A stretch of 64,000 nucleotides of DNA from Coriaria nepalensis (taxonomy: Eukaryota > Streptophyta > Magnoliopsida > Cucurbitales > Coriariaceae): assembly GCA_027186245.1 (NCBI GenBank), contig CP114484.1, forward strand, positions 1,376,501 through 1,440,500. The letters are read 5' to 3'. Below the pieces are notes generated by a model, which saw nothing but the letters and a program-made list of their open reading frames with translations, was not told where the DNA came from and ran no database searches. The position numbers and the translations under genes were made by a program. Positions 12,099-23,502 of the stretch are shown piece after piece. Positions within the stretch are counted from its first letter, which is position 1. The number at the start of each line of letters is the position of its first letter.

Positions 12099-12738
12099 GA
12101 GAAGGGCTGGGCTAGATCCTAGAGGGAGGAAAGCTCCGGCTTTTCTGGTATTAATTTTTTTTTTAATGCAAATGTATCTTTGTTCCATGATTTCTGAAGT
12201 AGAAAACATTTGTAGAACAAAACAACTTCCTAATCCTTAGGATTTTTATCCGAGTCTTCCTAATCCTAAGGAATTTTTTTTTTTTTTTCTTCTAAAGTTT
12301 GAAGACATCTCTGTAGAATCGTTGTATGCAGTTTGGTAGAAAAATTATGTGCATAGAAGCATAATGTTGTAGTTGCACTTATTTTTGTATCATTTATGAA
12401 TTTTGTTTAGTTGCTGCCGGCTGGTTGTTTTTCTTTTATCTTATTCTGTCGCCACCATTTTTATTATTAGCTGAAGAAAATTTACCTTGTTGTAGAGCAA
12501 AAGTCAAAGGAAGAAAGTAATGAAATCGACAAAAGTGTCAATTTTGATAATTCAAATCAAATTGCCTGTATCATGCCTCTGAAGTTGTGTTTCAGTATTT
12601 CTTTCTTCTTCTTTTCTTGGTCAATGAAAAACACATTTGTCGGGATCCTGAATTGAAGAATATTTTCTTATTTATATTCAACTTTAACTCGAATGATTTG
12701 CGCCTCTTTCCTTGCGCTCACATCCACACAAAAAAAAG

Positions 12739-15684
12739 ATGGAGGACTCTGTTCCTCTCCATGTCCGCCATGAACACAAACTACTTAACTTTGTCAACAG
12801 ATCACATACACTCCTCCACTCCATAGCTTTAGCCCACTTAATTTACTACAGAGCCTCTTTCTTCTTCAATGATCCCGAAACCAGACCCAATACCCCAACA
12901 CTTCCATGGCTTCTGGTTTTTGCTTCTGAGTTACTCTTATCTTTCATCTGGCTGCTGGGTCAAGCTTATAGGTGGCGCTCTGTCTCTAGAACTGTATATA
13001 TTGAAAGATTACCAGAAGATGATAATCTCCCGGCCATAGATGTCTTTATATGTACTGCAGATCCAGATAAAGAGCCCACTTTGAATGTCATGAACACTGT
13101 GATATCTGCTATGGCACTTGATTATCCGGCGGAGAAGCTTAACATATATCTTTCAGATGACGGTGGCTCTCCGGCAACTTTACTCGGTCTCAGAGAGGCC
13201 TTAGGGTTTGCAGAGTGGTGGGTTCCTTTCTGTGCAAAGTATAGAATCGTTAACAGGTGCCCGAAGGCCTTTTTTGAAGCTCTGGCAGACCATGCCGGTG
13301 AATTTGGGAGGAGTCATCAGTTCATGGAAGACATGAAAAAGACGAAGGTTGTTTTTTTTTTTTTTTTTTTTGACCTTTTTCAATTTTATTTTGGGCTAGT
13401 AAGATTTGCATGTTAATTAGGATTGTGTGAATTGGGTGTAGGAAAAATACGCGGAGTTTAAGGATCAAGTAGTAAGAGGTAGAGAAAGATCTGATGAAGT
13501 AGCAGAAGGGACTGGGATTTCTGCTATAGATCATCCTGCTGTTATTGAGGTATGTGGGATGATCTAATTAAGTATTTAATTGTCGTATTGCAATCTTAAT
13601 TATTGAAGAAGAACAATTTAAAATATAGCTTTACGACTCTCCGGTCAACTAATTCCACCATTAGCAATAGGAAATTACTAAAATATCAGCAAATGTGAGT
13701 TTGGCAGGTGCTACAAGCTGCATTGGAGACATCCGAGCAAGTCAAAGTCAAACTGCCTCTTCTTGTATACGTGTCTCGCGAGAAAACCCCATCTCATTCT
13801 CACCATTTCAAGGCTGGGGCCCTCAACGTGCTTGTATGTATTGGCTTATTCTCTTCAGTTTCAGTACGTATAAACTCCAGTTTAACTAACCGAAATTTGA
13901 ACACACTGTATTTTGGATTTCATGCAGCAACGGGTCTCTGGGGTTGTATCCAATTCACCTCACATTCTGGTACTCGACTGCGACATGTATTGCAACGACC
14001 CAACCTCGGCTAGACAAGCAATGTGTTTTTATCTTAATCCCGACTCCTCATCTTCTTCGATAGCGGTTGTCCAATTTCCTCAAAGATTCAGAACTGTTAG
14101 ACAGAACGACATCTACGACAGTCAGTTGAGATCACTGTTTTCGGTAACAACAATTTTTACTACCACTAATTCAAATTTTAATTACACTGATTAATGATAC
14201 CGAAAAGCTTATCTTCTTACTAATCTAACTTGTAGGTTCAGTGGCAAGGTATGGATGGACTTAATGGTCCAGTTGTGTCTGGTACAGGCTTTTATATCAC
14301 GAGGGCTTCGTTGTATGGATCCTCCTATGAAGGTAGAGTATTTGTTGGACTGATTTTATGCCTAGTTCAATGAGGACTCAGGGCTCACTCTGGTTCATGC
14401 ATTAATCCTAGTTTTGGTTATTTCAGACACTGATATCTCCAAGCTTGGAGAACACTTTGGTGGGTCCAATGAGTTCATCAAATCTCTTTCCCCAAACTAC
14501 AAGCCGAATCTAATCATGACGGGAAGCCTTGATAGGTTGCTCAAAGAGACTCACCTCTTAGCTTCTTGCACTTACGAAAATGGCAGTAAATGGGGTCACG
14601 AGGCAAGTAAAAAAATTTTAACAAATTTTTATCCTGATTCTTTCTTTTGAATTTTAACTTTAAACTGATCGAGTAAAAACTAATAATGCATGAAGGTTGG
14701 GTTTTCATATGGTTCGGTAGTGGAAGACTACCTAACTGGGCTCATGTTACATTGCAAAGGTTGGACATCTGTGTTTTGTGACCCAACGAGGCCCCAGTTC
14801 TTAGGAAGTGGGGCAACCAATTTGAATGACCTATTGATCCAAGGCACAAGATGGAGCTCTGGTCTATTTGAAGTGGGTATATCAAGGTTTTGCCCTCTCA
14901 TTTACGGCCCATTAAGAATGTCTATTCTTCAAAGCATGTGCTATGCACAACTTGCTTTTTTCCCTCTCTATTGCATCCCACTATGGTGCTTTGCTCTGTT
15001 GCCTCAAATCTGTCTCCTCAATGGCATCCCCTTGTACCCACAGGTAATGTAACTAACTAACTTTCCCCACATAAAGTTCTTTTCTTCATCGAAATTTTTA
15101 CACATTTTCTTGTGTTTTTTTCTCCATTACAGGTTTCAAGTCCCTCATTCCTCGTATTTTCCTTTGTGTTTTTTTCGTCAGTGTCTCAAGATTTGTATGA
15201 GGTTTTCGCATCAGGGGGTTCATTTCAAACATGGATAAACGAACAAAGAGTATGGATGATGAAATCAGTTACAAGTCATTCATATGGATGCTTAGATGCC
15301 TTCATGAAGAAAATGGGCATGAGAGAAGCCAGCTTCTTACCAACTAACAAAGTGGTAGATGAAGAACAAATCAAGAGATACAACATGGGAATTTACGATT
15401 TTCAAGCATCACTCACATTTCTTGCTCCGATTGTCGCTCTTGTAATCTTGAACATCATCTCCATGATCGTGGGAGTGGTCCGAGTTCTAGCCGGCATGGA
15501 TAATCGGGATAAGATGTTTGTGCAGATATTCATCTCCTTTTATATTACGGTGATTGACTACCCAATCATAGAAGGAATGGTGATACGGAAGGATAATGGG
15601 TGCATTCCTACTAAGGTTAGTGTAGTATCTTCTTTGCTTTCGCTGATGTTTATGATATTAGGACCTATAATCCTCATGTATTAA
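12739..15684 (+). CDS. CSLG: Cellulose-synthase-like protein, CslG clade (GT2 glycosyltransferase)
   Basis: Eight exons: 12739-13347, 13442-13549, 13708-13833, 13928-14143, 14236-14332, 14427-14602, 14696-15043 and 15133-15684. Frame is continuous, giving 743 residues. Two N-terminal membrane segments precede the GT2 catalytic region, and about six hydrophobic segments follow it. All processive GT2 signatures are present: LSDDGG, LDCDMYCND, VVEDYLTG and QGTRW. The start MEDSVPLH matches the family; an ATG nine codons earlier (12712) is less likely. Intron 6 starts with GC (AG/GCAAGT at 14603), because the only nearby GT would break the frame. CslG and related enzymes sit in ER/Golgi membranes. 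Some have been recruited to glucuronosylate triterpenoid saponins instead of making polysaccharide, and sequence alone does not decide this here. Confidence 0.92.
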
Positions 15685-16084
15685 AAAGTCACGACTTGGT
15701 GCTAGCTGATTTTCTTTGCTAACATGTTAATTGCAATGTTGTTTTTTTTTTTGGCTTTCATTTATGTTTATGATGTCATAATGTAACCTGCGATGCTCAT
15801 GTATTAAGAAAGTAATGAGTTGGTGCTAGCTGATTTTGCATCACATAAAAGCTTGAGATTATTAATTGTCTCAGCTCCCTAGAAGAAATAGGGGAAAACA
15901 GAAACAGGTGAAGTAGTCACATGCATCTTCTCACTAGTATACACTTCATTTCTGTCCTGTCCTTGTCCCAAATCTACACATGAAAACCGCCAAAACCTTA
16001 CTTTTTCTTCACCATATAATCAATCTTCTCCCAAACAAATCCCACTTCCAATTCAATCCAAACTGCATAACAGGTAAAACAACA

Positions 16085-17602
16085 ATGATCCATGAAGATC
16101 GAGATCATCATGAACCCAAACGGCCCCAATTCCCATTAGACCCCAGCTCCTACAAAATCCTTGATGAAATCGGAATTGGCATGAGTGCAATAGTCTACAA
16201 GGCCGTATGCATCCCCATGAACTCTGCGATTGTCGCGATCAAATCTATTGATATGGACCGTTCACCGGATTTCGAAGACATCCGACGAGAAGCCAAGACA
16301 CTCTCTCTCCTCTCCCATCCCAACATCCTCAACTCCTTGTGCTCCTTCACCGTGGACCGCCGTCTCTGGGTCGTCATGCCCTTCATGTCAGGTGGGTCCC
16401 TCCAATCTATAATCACATCCTCTTTCCCAAACGGCTTTTCCGAGCCCTGTATTGCCATAGTCCTCAAAGAAATCCTCCATGCCTTGGTTTATCTTCACGA
16501 CCAAGGCCACCTCCATAGAGACATCAAAGCTGGCAACATTCTGTTAGACTCAAACGGGTCGGTCAAACTTGCTGACTTTGGAGTGTCAACTTCGATTTTT
16601 GAGCCGAATTCGAAACATGGGTGTTCTTATTCTTCGTCCTCTTCCGCTTTGATGCTGACTGATTTTACAGGGACCCCGTATTGGATGGCTCCGGAAATGA
16701 TTCATTCACATAATGGGTATAGTTTTAAAGCTGATATATGGTCTTTTGGGATAACAGCTTTAGAGTTAGCTCATGGACGCCCTCCTTTATCTCACCTTCC
16801 TCTTTCCAAGTCCCTTCTTTTAAGGATCACAAAGAGGTTTCGGTTTTCGGATTACGAGAAGAACAAGGATGAGAAAAATAAGAAGTTTTCCAAGGCTTTT
16901 AAAGACATGGTTGCTTTGTGTCTTAATCAGGATCCGGCTAAGAGACCTTCGGCTGAAAAGTTGATGAAGCATTCGTTCTTTAAGTACTGTAAAGGGCCGG
17001 ATTTTCTTGCAAAGAATGTGATGCAGAACTTGCCTAGTGTTGAAGAGAGGTTTAGAGTAAGCAAGCTTACACAAACACCCTCGATTAAAAGCAACGAGGA
17101 GGAAGAAGAAGAGGAGGTTATTATTAAACATAGAAGGATTAGTGGATGGAATTTTAACGAGGACGGGTTGAAACTCGACCCTGTCTTTCCAACGATCATG
17201 GAAGATGTTTTTAAAGGGGCGAGTGACTCAGGAGGGTCTAGCAGGTCGAACATGAGTTCACCGGATGGGGTCAGAGAAAAGATGTTGCCCCGAGTGGTTA
17301 GTGATCACGAGGAGGTGGGAGGGTGGGGGAATGGTGTTGTGGTTGAGAGGGAATCAATGGTGGGAGGATTGATAGTGTTGAAGAAGAGCTTAGAGGAGCA
17401 GAGGAGGAAGGTGGTGAATCTGATTGGTCTGTTAGGTGTGGGGGAGGAAGGTGCAGGGGAGGTCAGCACAGGAGAGCAGGAGCAGATGATTACCATGAAC
17501 CAGTTGATTGAGAGGTTGAAAGTGGAGTTGGAGATTGAGAGGAAGAAAAATTTTGAGTTAGAGATGGAGCTGGAATTTCTCAAGCTTCAATCAGGCCTAT
17601 AG
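16085..17602 (+). CDS. BLUS1: STE20/FRAY-type protein kinase, BLUS1-like
   Basis: Single-exon gene. From the ATG at 16085 it encodes 505 residues; an in-frame ATG at 15980 would add 35 residues with no kinase-family character. The kinase domain (about 20-290) has a GIGMSAIVYKA glycine loop, VAIKSID lysine, HRDIKAGN catalytic loop, ADFGVS and GTPYWMAPE. After an acidic patch comes HRRISGWNFNED, the Ser-Gly-Trp motif of FRAY/OSR1-like tails. A C-terminal coiled coil (LIERLKVELEIERKKNFELE) closes the protein. Arabidopsis BLUS1 acts in guard cells. Phototropins phosphorylate a C-terminal serine, and the signal leads to plasma-membrane proton-ATPase activation and stomatal opening. The serine in RRISGW is the likely equivalent here, by inference. 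Neighbouring the FHA gene supports orthology. Confidence 0.9.
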   Translation: MIHEDRDHHEPKRPQFPLDPSSYKILDEIGIGMSAIVYKAVCIPMNSAIVAIKSIDMDRSPDFEDIRREAKTLSLLSHPNILNSLCSFTVDRRLWVVMPFMSGGSLQSIITSSFPNGFSEPCIAIVLKEILHALVYLHDQGHLHRDIKAGNILLDSNGSVKLADFGVSTSIFEPNSKHGCSYSSSSSALMLTDFTGTPYWMAPEMIHSHNGYSFKADIWSFGITALELAHGRPPLSHLPLSKSLLLRITKRFRFSDYEKNKDEKNKKFSKAFKDMVALCLNQDPAKRPSAEKLMKHSFFKYCKGPDFLAKNVMQNLPSVEERFRVSKLTQTPSIKSNEEEEEEEVIIKHRRISGWNFNEDGLKLDPVFPTIMEDVFKGASDSGGSSRSNMSSPDGVREKMLPRVVSDHEEVGGWGNGVVVERESMVGGLIVLKKSLEEQRRKVVNLIGLLGVGEEGAGEVSTGEQEQMITMNQLIERLKVELEIERKKNFELEMELEFLKLQSGL

Positions 17603-19560
17603 AGACTATATAGTACGTAGCGTCTATTAACGTTGACAAGATGATCATCACTAACTATGGGCCAAGACTTGTTACTAGTTTATAGTACAAAGCTTTTTTC
17701 ACATTGGATGTATGTTTGATTATGGTTTCAAAAAGTATGAACCTTCCATGTACATGAAATATGGTTTAATGAAAAGCTAGATTGAATATTTGGGCCTTGA
17801 AAGAAAGAAGTCCGTAATCACTCCAGCCCAAACTTTCCACAATTGACTTCAAAGGTAAGTTTAAGTGGTGGATGCATAGATTTTAAAGTAAATTCAGATC
17901 ATTTTTTTAAAATAATATCCTAAGGTGTCGGATATTGATGATGTCAGTGCCTCACAAAATCCGGGCATTTTGTTATTTGGTTTGATGTTGTGAAGGAAAT
18001 AGTCTTTCCAAGTTTGAAAGTGTCAGCTCTAAATATGTACAAGCTGCAAGATGACAAACACACTAATTATTAATCCCTGCGGAATTGGATTTCACTATCC
18101 AGAGTTGTTAATTTTAGGGTGTTATTAACCAACTAATAATTACGCTGACGTGGCTCTCTCTCTCACATAATTGATCGTTTCCAATAAGAAATAGGATTAA
18201 ATCCATCTATCCATTATAATTTGCAATTAATTAATTAATTAATTTATTTATTTAAAAAAAAAAAAACATCTTCATTCTTCAGTTGAAAAGAATGGTCCTG
18301 TCAGAAAACTAAAAATTGACCAGCAATAAAACACAACTCATGTTGTTGTCATTGACGTTCTCCTTCCTTCCATTTGTCCCAATACTGTTCAAAATTAATC
18401 ATGTCGGTAAAGTAACATTTGAGGTAAGAATTAATGAGAGATATGATCATAATTAGTTAATTAATTAATTAATTAATTAAGGAGATTCAATACGTTGACG
18501 TGGTCAAAACCCCAGTATAGTCTTATATAGCTAGCCTAATAAAATTCATAATTACGTGGGTATTTTTGCCGTCTAAAATGGGGAGCAAATTAAGTAATAA
18601 AAATCCATTTTGAATTAATTCTTATCTAAAAACAAAAAAACAAAAACCAAAAACAAAAACAAAAACAAATAGGACAGAAAGGGGTAGTAGAGGACATATG
18701 GTCTGGTAGAGTTATTTCGTCTTTAAACAATAAGATCGGTTTCAATTAATTTATTCCTTTTGAACTGCTCTTTAATTTCTCCACAATGCCCTAATTTTAC
18801 TTCCTACACATTATCATCATCATCATCATACGAGTACGTACTCACAACTACCTACCTCTCGTCCATCGTATCTTTAAATTATAATTTGATTAGATAATTT
18901 ACTATTAATATAAAATTCATATATCTTTAAAATAATTTATATTCATTAAAAAAATTTCGATTAAAACCGAACTTGAAAAGAGTTCCGCTCTGCAAGTAAT
19001 TACCGACCTAGCGACCTTAATTACTGATTAGGTTGAGTATATTAAGAAAATAATTAAAGGGTGATCCATAGTACTAGAATTTAAACCTTTTTTTAAAATA
19101 TTAAGAAAAAAAAAAAAACTCTTAATGGGTAACTCATCTCATTCAAGGCCATAAACATGCATTATTATATCATACTCTTTACCACTTGTAAAAGACAAAG
19201 ATTAACTCATCAGTCATCAATGTATCATTTACTTCTTCTCATCACGAACTAATTAGCTAGCTTTTGCCCAAAACTAACCTAATTCTGAAGCGACGCCAAG
19301 TCAAAGCAAAAAGCTGGAGATTGAGTGTACATAATGCAGCTAGGTTGAGTGCTATATATTATGAGAAAATTTTAAATTAGACGGTGAGTACGGTTTACGG
19401 TAAACCGATCAATCTTGTTAGTTTAATATTATTATATTATTATATTATATTTAATCAAAGAAAAAAAAAAAAAAAAAAAGAGCCGGCTGAAAAAGCAGTA
19501 GAGTCAATGAGCAAAGGCCAACAGAGAATCAACTAATGCCACGATGACAATATGGCAAAT
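17603..19560. other. Intergenic, AT-rich
   Basis: I see no gene. It holds (ATTA)n runs near 18220-18245 and 18455-18480, a poly-A near 18255, a CAAAAA-rich run at 18635-18668, and TTATTA repeats near 19425-19450. Confidence 0.6.
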
Positions 19561-19567
19561 TTGTTCT

Positions 19568-19624
19568 CACGTGCTTTGTCACTATCTCCGCAAAAAATCG
19601 CCACCTTTTTGTCTTTATATAAAA
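19568..19624 (+). promoter_or_regulatory. Core promoter of the zinc-finger gene
   Basis: A CACGTG palindrome (G-box core) lies at 19568-19573 and TATATAAAA at 19616-19624. The TATA box is about 125 bp before the ATG at 19748, so the longer ORF starting at 19544 begins upstream of the promoter and is not the protein start. Confidence 0.55.
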
Positions 19625-19747
19625 CGTCTCTACTTCCCCCCCTTTCAAATCCTCTCCACCTCACTCGGATTCAAATATACTACCTTCGATCATTCTTCGT
19701 CAAATCATCAATTTGTTCAAGTTCTCATACTTACAATTAGTTTCTGC

Positions 19748-20308
19748 ATGGATCTTGGAAAACAGGAAGCCTCAGATACTTCTAGCACGGATCAAGAGAC
19801 GTATGATCATGACCATGATGATGATCAACTGGTGAATTGTAATAGTTATAATCATGATCCTAAACGCTGCTACGAATGCACGTTTTGCAAACGCGGTTTC
19901 ACAAACGCTCAAGCGTTGGGTGGCCATATGAACATTCACAGGAAAGACCGTGCCAAGGCCAAGCAATCGGTTCATCCACGCCGCCACTCTTCTGTACTCG
20001 ATCATCATCATTATCCGAACATGAACACGGTCAACATTAATCAATCCGAACCGGCCGCAAATAGTTACTATAACTATCCGGTTCTCGAGGCTAGTAATAA
20101 TCAGAGAAACTCCTATATGGTCCCTACACAGCGGCCTGCAGATGCATGTGATCATTATCATCATCATGATGCAATTAGGTCAACTCAAGCAGCTGTGAAT
20201 TCAAACCAAGAAACTCTCGGTGCAAATTTGAGCCTGCGAATCGGATCTTCGTCAGGAGTTTGGAGAAACGATGATGTCGATTTGGAGCTTCGACTTGGCT
20301 ATAATTAA
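19748..20308 (+). CDS. Single C2H2 zinc-finger repressor, SUPERMAN/URO/TAC1 type
   Basis: Intronless, 186 residues. One EPF-type finger (about residues 40-62) reads [20 protein letters not shown] then NIH, with the plant-specific QALGGH helix and the basic RKDRAKAK tail. The middle is rich in His, Asn and Tyr. The C-terminus ends in DLELRLGYN, an LxLxL EAR repression motif. The expected role is a nuclear DNA-binding repressor of organ growth or boundary genes. In Arabidopsis, URO (At3g23140) lies between SUPERMAN and ETR2. Here the finger gene lies just upstream of an ETR2-like gene on the same strand, which favours a URO relationship over TAC1 or KNUCKLES. The upstream TATA box fixes the start. 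Confidence 0.87.
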   Translation: MDLGKQEASDTSSTDQETYDHDHDDDQLVNCNSYNHDPKRCYECTFCKRGFTNAQALGGHMNIHRKDRAKAKQSVHPRRHSSVLDHHHYPNMNTVNINQSEPAANSYYNYPVLEASNNQRNSYMVPTQRPADACDHYHHHDAIRSTQAAVNSNQETLGANLSLRIGSSSGVWRNDDVDLELRLGYN

Positions 20309-22850
20309 TCAATGAGAAGTTATATATATATATATCAAAATCAATAATTGCATATACTATCTGTGCACAGCCTAGTATATCTATCTATAGGTTTGAGTTC
20401 ATAACATTTGGCTCTCGTAAGCAATTGATCAGGAGATGAATCGAGGATGATCATCAAAGTTTGGAACTTGTGATTAGATCATCATCAAAAGGGGAAGAGA
20501 TGGTTCGAATTAATGTGAGTAGTATTTCATATAGTTAGAGCTGTTGATCGAGGTAAAGTATACTTCGTTAATATGACCTTGTAGTGTGCTTAATTGCTAA
20601 TTAGCCCCAAGTGTTTTTTTTTTGTTTTGTTTTTGTTTTTACTTTAGCTATAATTATAATTATATTTATTAATTATCATTTTTTTAATATCAATACTGAC
20701 ATGATTTATGTCATGATGTCACTGATTATAATTTTGATCATATATGTATTAGAATTTAGTCTGATCACAACTTTGTTATTATCTTCACTAAAACTCAATT
20801 CCTCGACACATAAAATAATCATTTAGGTTTGAATTATGTTAAAGCTAAATTAGGATTTAGCCTTGGGAAGTAATATAAAATTATGATAAAAAACTTTACG
20901 GTATAGAAATTAAAAATTATTTAAGTAGATTCCGGCATATCAATTTATTTTAATTATATATTAAATTAATAATTAAAAACCGATATATAAATAAAATAAA
21001 TAAATCTATCATAAATATAAATTATTAAAAAATAATATTATCTTTTAATGAAAAAAAATAAAAATAAAAATCCTATTTTCTCCGGTTCAGAGACATCATG
21101 TGAATTCCTTACTAATAAGGAAATATGCTGACAACTAGTAGGTACTAATGCTGTCTTAAACAGAAGAATAAAAGAGACAGTAATCGGGTCTGTTTTCTTC
21201 ATTTTTTTTCCCTCTGAATTCAATTTGAATTTCATGTAGATATAATTACTGATATCATCTTTCACTCACAAAGTACAGTCAACAACCTTAAAAAGAACAA
21301 AAAAGAACAAAAAAGAACAGCAGTCTAGATGTGGAGAATGGGTCACATACAATACAAGGGTTCATATGCATTCATTGAATTATGGGCCACAAAATGGGCC
21401 CAATTAGTCAGAGTGATTGGACCCAACGTGGCCCCAAACCAAAGTTTGTGGACTGTATCAGAAACATATAGAACTATAGATAATAGATTCCTTTACTCCT
21501 TAAATCGCTGAATCTTTCTCTTTACTACCTCGATTGGTCGGTTGACTTGACTCGTCAGTTGGTCTGACTGAAAAGTAAACTTTTGAGTGTTTCATGGAGG
21601 CTGTAATTTATGGTCAACTGGAAAATTTGGAGGGTCCATACCTTTAGGAATTCTTTGAATCTGGATGATGTTTAACTTCCAACTTGATATATATATATAT
21701 ATATATATATACTTTTTTTTTCTTTCTCTTTTTCATATTTGTAATCATTTTTTGCAAGTGGCTAATTCTATTTGATCAATACCTACCTTACTATAAAATA
21801 ACATAAATAAAATAAAAAGACACGTTTTAAATAAAATAATATATAAAGAATTTTCTAAAATATTAAATATATATATAATATAATACTAGATTAATTATAT
21901 AGACCTGAATAGTTTTTTGGGGTCAAAATATAGACATATGTTATAGATAGATGTAACAATTTATGCCGATACGGCCCAATCCGGTAAGGTGCGGCTTGGT
22001 TTGTGCCCATGCCCCTTATATTAGTTGGCCGGTGCCCGTGCTCAAAAATAAAGATACGACACATGTATAATAACGAGTCATAAAATATGTCGTGCCGATT
22101 TGTGAATCATTTTCATTCAATAAACTTATTTTAATTTAATTTTAAATGAAATAAGAATTTAAAAATAATTAGTAAAATATTAATATGATAATATATAATT
22201 AATTTAATATGTCACACAAATAACATATTAATAATATATATATATATAATAATTAAATAAGTGATAATAAATAAAAAATACGTTAATAATATATAATGGT
22301 CTAAGAGATATTACTAATTTAATAAATGTGAAATAATAATAATAAATAAAAACTATTAAAAATAAAATTTGAAATTTTATTCTTAATTTTAAATTTATTA
22401 TTTTAGAATTTAATTTATTTATATATTATTAATCATTTAGTATTTAATAAATTAAAAATTAATATTATTTAAAAATTTAAATAAAAAAAAAAGGTTATGC
22501 CTCTGTTATATTTTTATCAGTACCGTCTGGCAGCCCAATCCATTTTGCCGTTAAAGACATATTTGTAATCCTCTGAACTGTGCTTGTTCCCGCCACGGGC
22601 TAGAATGAAATCTGAACTGGTCCAAACTCCCAAAGCACATTACATGTTGCCACGTGTCGTGTACGGATGATTATTTTGAAATTAAAAAAACCAGATCTAT
22701 ATGGGTGGGTGACGTAGGACATATTGAGGGGGGGGACGGAGGGCGTCCAAGTTCGGTTCATGTAAGGGGAGGGCGGCGGGTCCCATCCTTTGTCTGTCCG
22801 ATCTTCTTCTTTGTTCCTCCTCCCTTTACATACAAAGCCAGTTTCCGAAA
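20309..22850. other. Intergenic, AT-rich
   Basis: I see no gene. There are (AT)n runs at about 20323-20334 and 21688-21710, and a run of nearly pure A+T at 22130-22490. A short GC-richer patch (about 21960-22100) with CGGCCCAATCCGG and GTGCCCGTGC resembles dispersed plant repeats, but I cannot name it. Confidence 0.5.
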
Positions 22851-22867
22851 CAACGGCGCAAACAATG

Positions 22868-22868
<1 letters not shown>

Positions 22869-22902
<34 letters not shown>
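22869..22902 (+). repeat. (CT)n microsatellite in the ETR2 promoter or leader
   Basis: An uninterrupted CT run of about 16 units lies upstream of the inferred ETR2 leader exon. Pyrimidine runs of this type are common near plant transcription starts. Confidence 0.8.
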
Positions 22903-22907
<5 letters not shown>

Positions 22908-23159
22908 AGCGTTTATTTTTACTTTTCTCGAAGCAAGGGCGGTTTTGTTTGTTTGAAATTTGAAGAGCTGCCAAAACGAAAAGGGCTCTATGCCTCTACA
23001 TTTTTGCGGAAGAGAAGGAGAAACTGCCAGCTTCCGTTTCTTGTTTTGTTTTCTCTCTCGATTCTTATGAACTAAGACGTCAAGAAGACTAGTACTACTC
23101 TTCAAGTTATGTATCGAAAAACTTATACTCTATTGAAGAAGATCAGTCGGTGACTAACG

Positions 23160-23456
23160 ATGGTGAAGATGTCTCTGCATGAGAAAGAAAAGCTAAGATC
23201 CGGATCCGGACTTGAATATCAATCGGGTACTCTTTCTTCATCTTTCATTTATGGGTTTTTCCTCACTGCATACGTGCTTGTATTAAAATTGATTCTGTTA
23301 AAAATCTAGTTAATTTTGCTTAACTTCTCATTACTCTACTTTTTTCACCCATTCATAGTACTATGACGATCGACAAAAACGAAAACAATCAGAGAAGATG
23401 ATTTTCAGTTTGACATTTTGTTTCTAGGGAATGGGACTCGATCAAGATTGAGGTGA
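23160..23456 (+). promoter_or_regulatory. Spliced upstream ORF in the ETR2 leader (inferred)
   Basis: An ATG at 23160 opens a frame that crosses an inferred 5' UTR intron (donor at 23227, acceptor TTTCTAG ending 23427). Spliced, it gives 31 codons, beginning MVKMSLHEKEKL, and stops at TGA 23454-23456, 46 nt before the receptor ATG. A second mini-uORF, ATG CAA TGT TGA at 23498-23509, overlaps the receptor start. Both should lower or condition receptor translation. The intron is read from consensus only. Confidence 0.45.
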
Positions 23457-23502
23457 TCATAAGTTACCTCTTAAGTGTGAACTGTAGTGAACTTGGGATG
23501 CA

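Noticed and set aside
15980..16084. 35-codon N-terminal extension of the BLUS1-like kinase
   Set aside because: Composition is unlike the family and the ATG at 16085 matches the expected length; treated as leader.
19544..19747. N-terminal extension of the zinc-finger ORF
   Set aside because: It starts upstream of the TATA box, so it cannot be in the main transcript.
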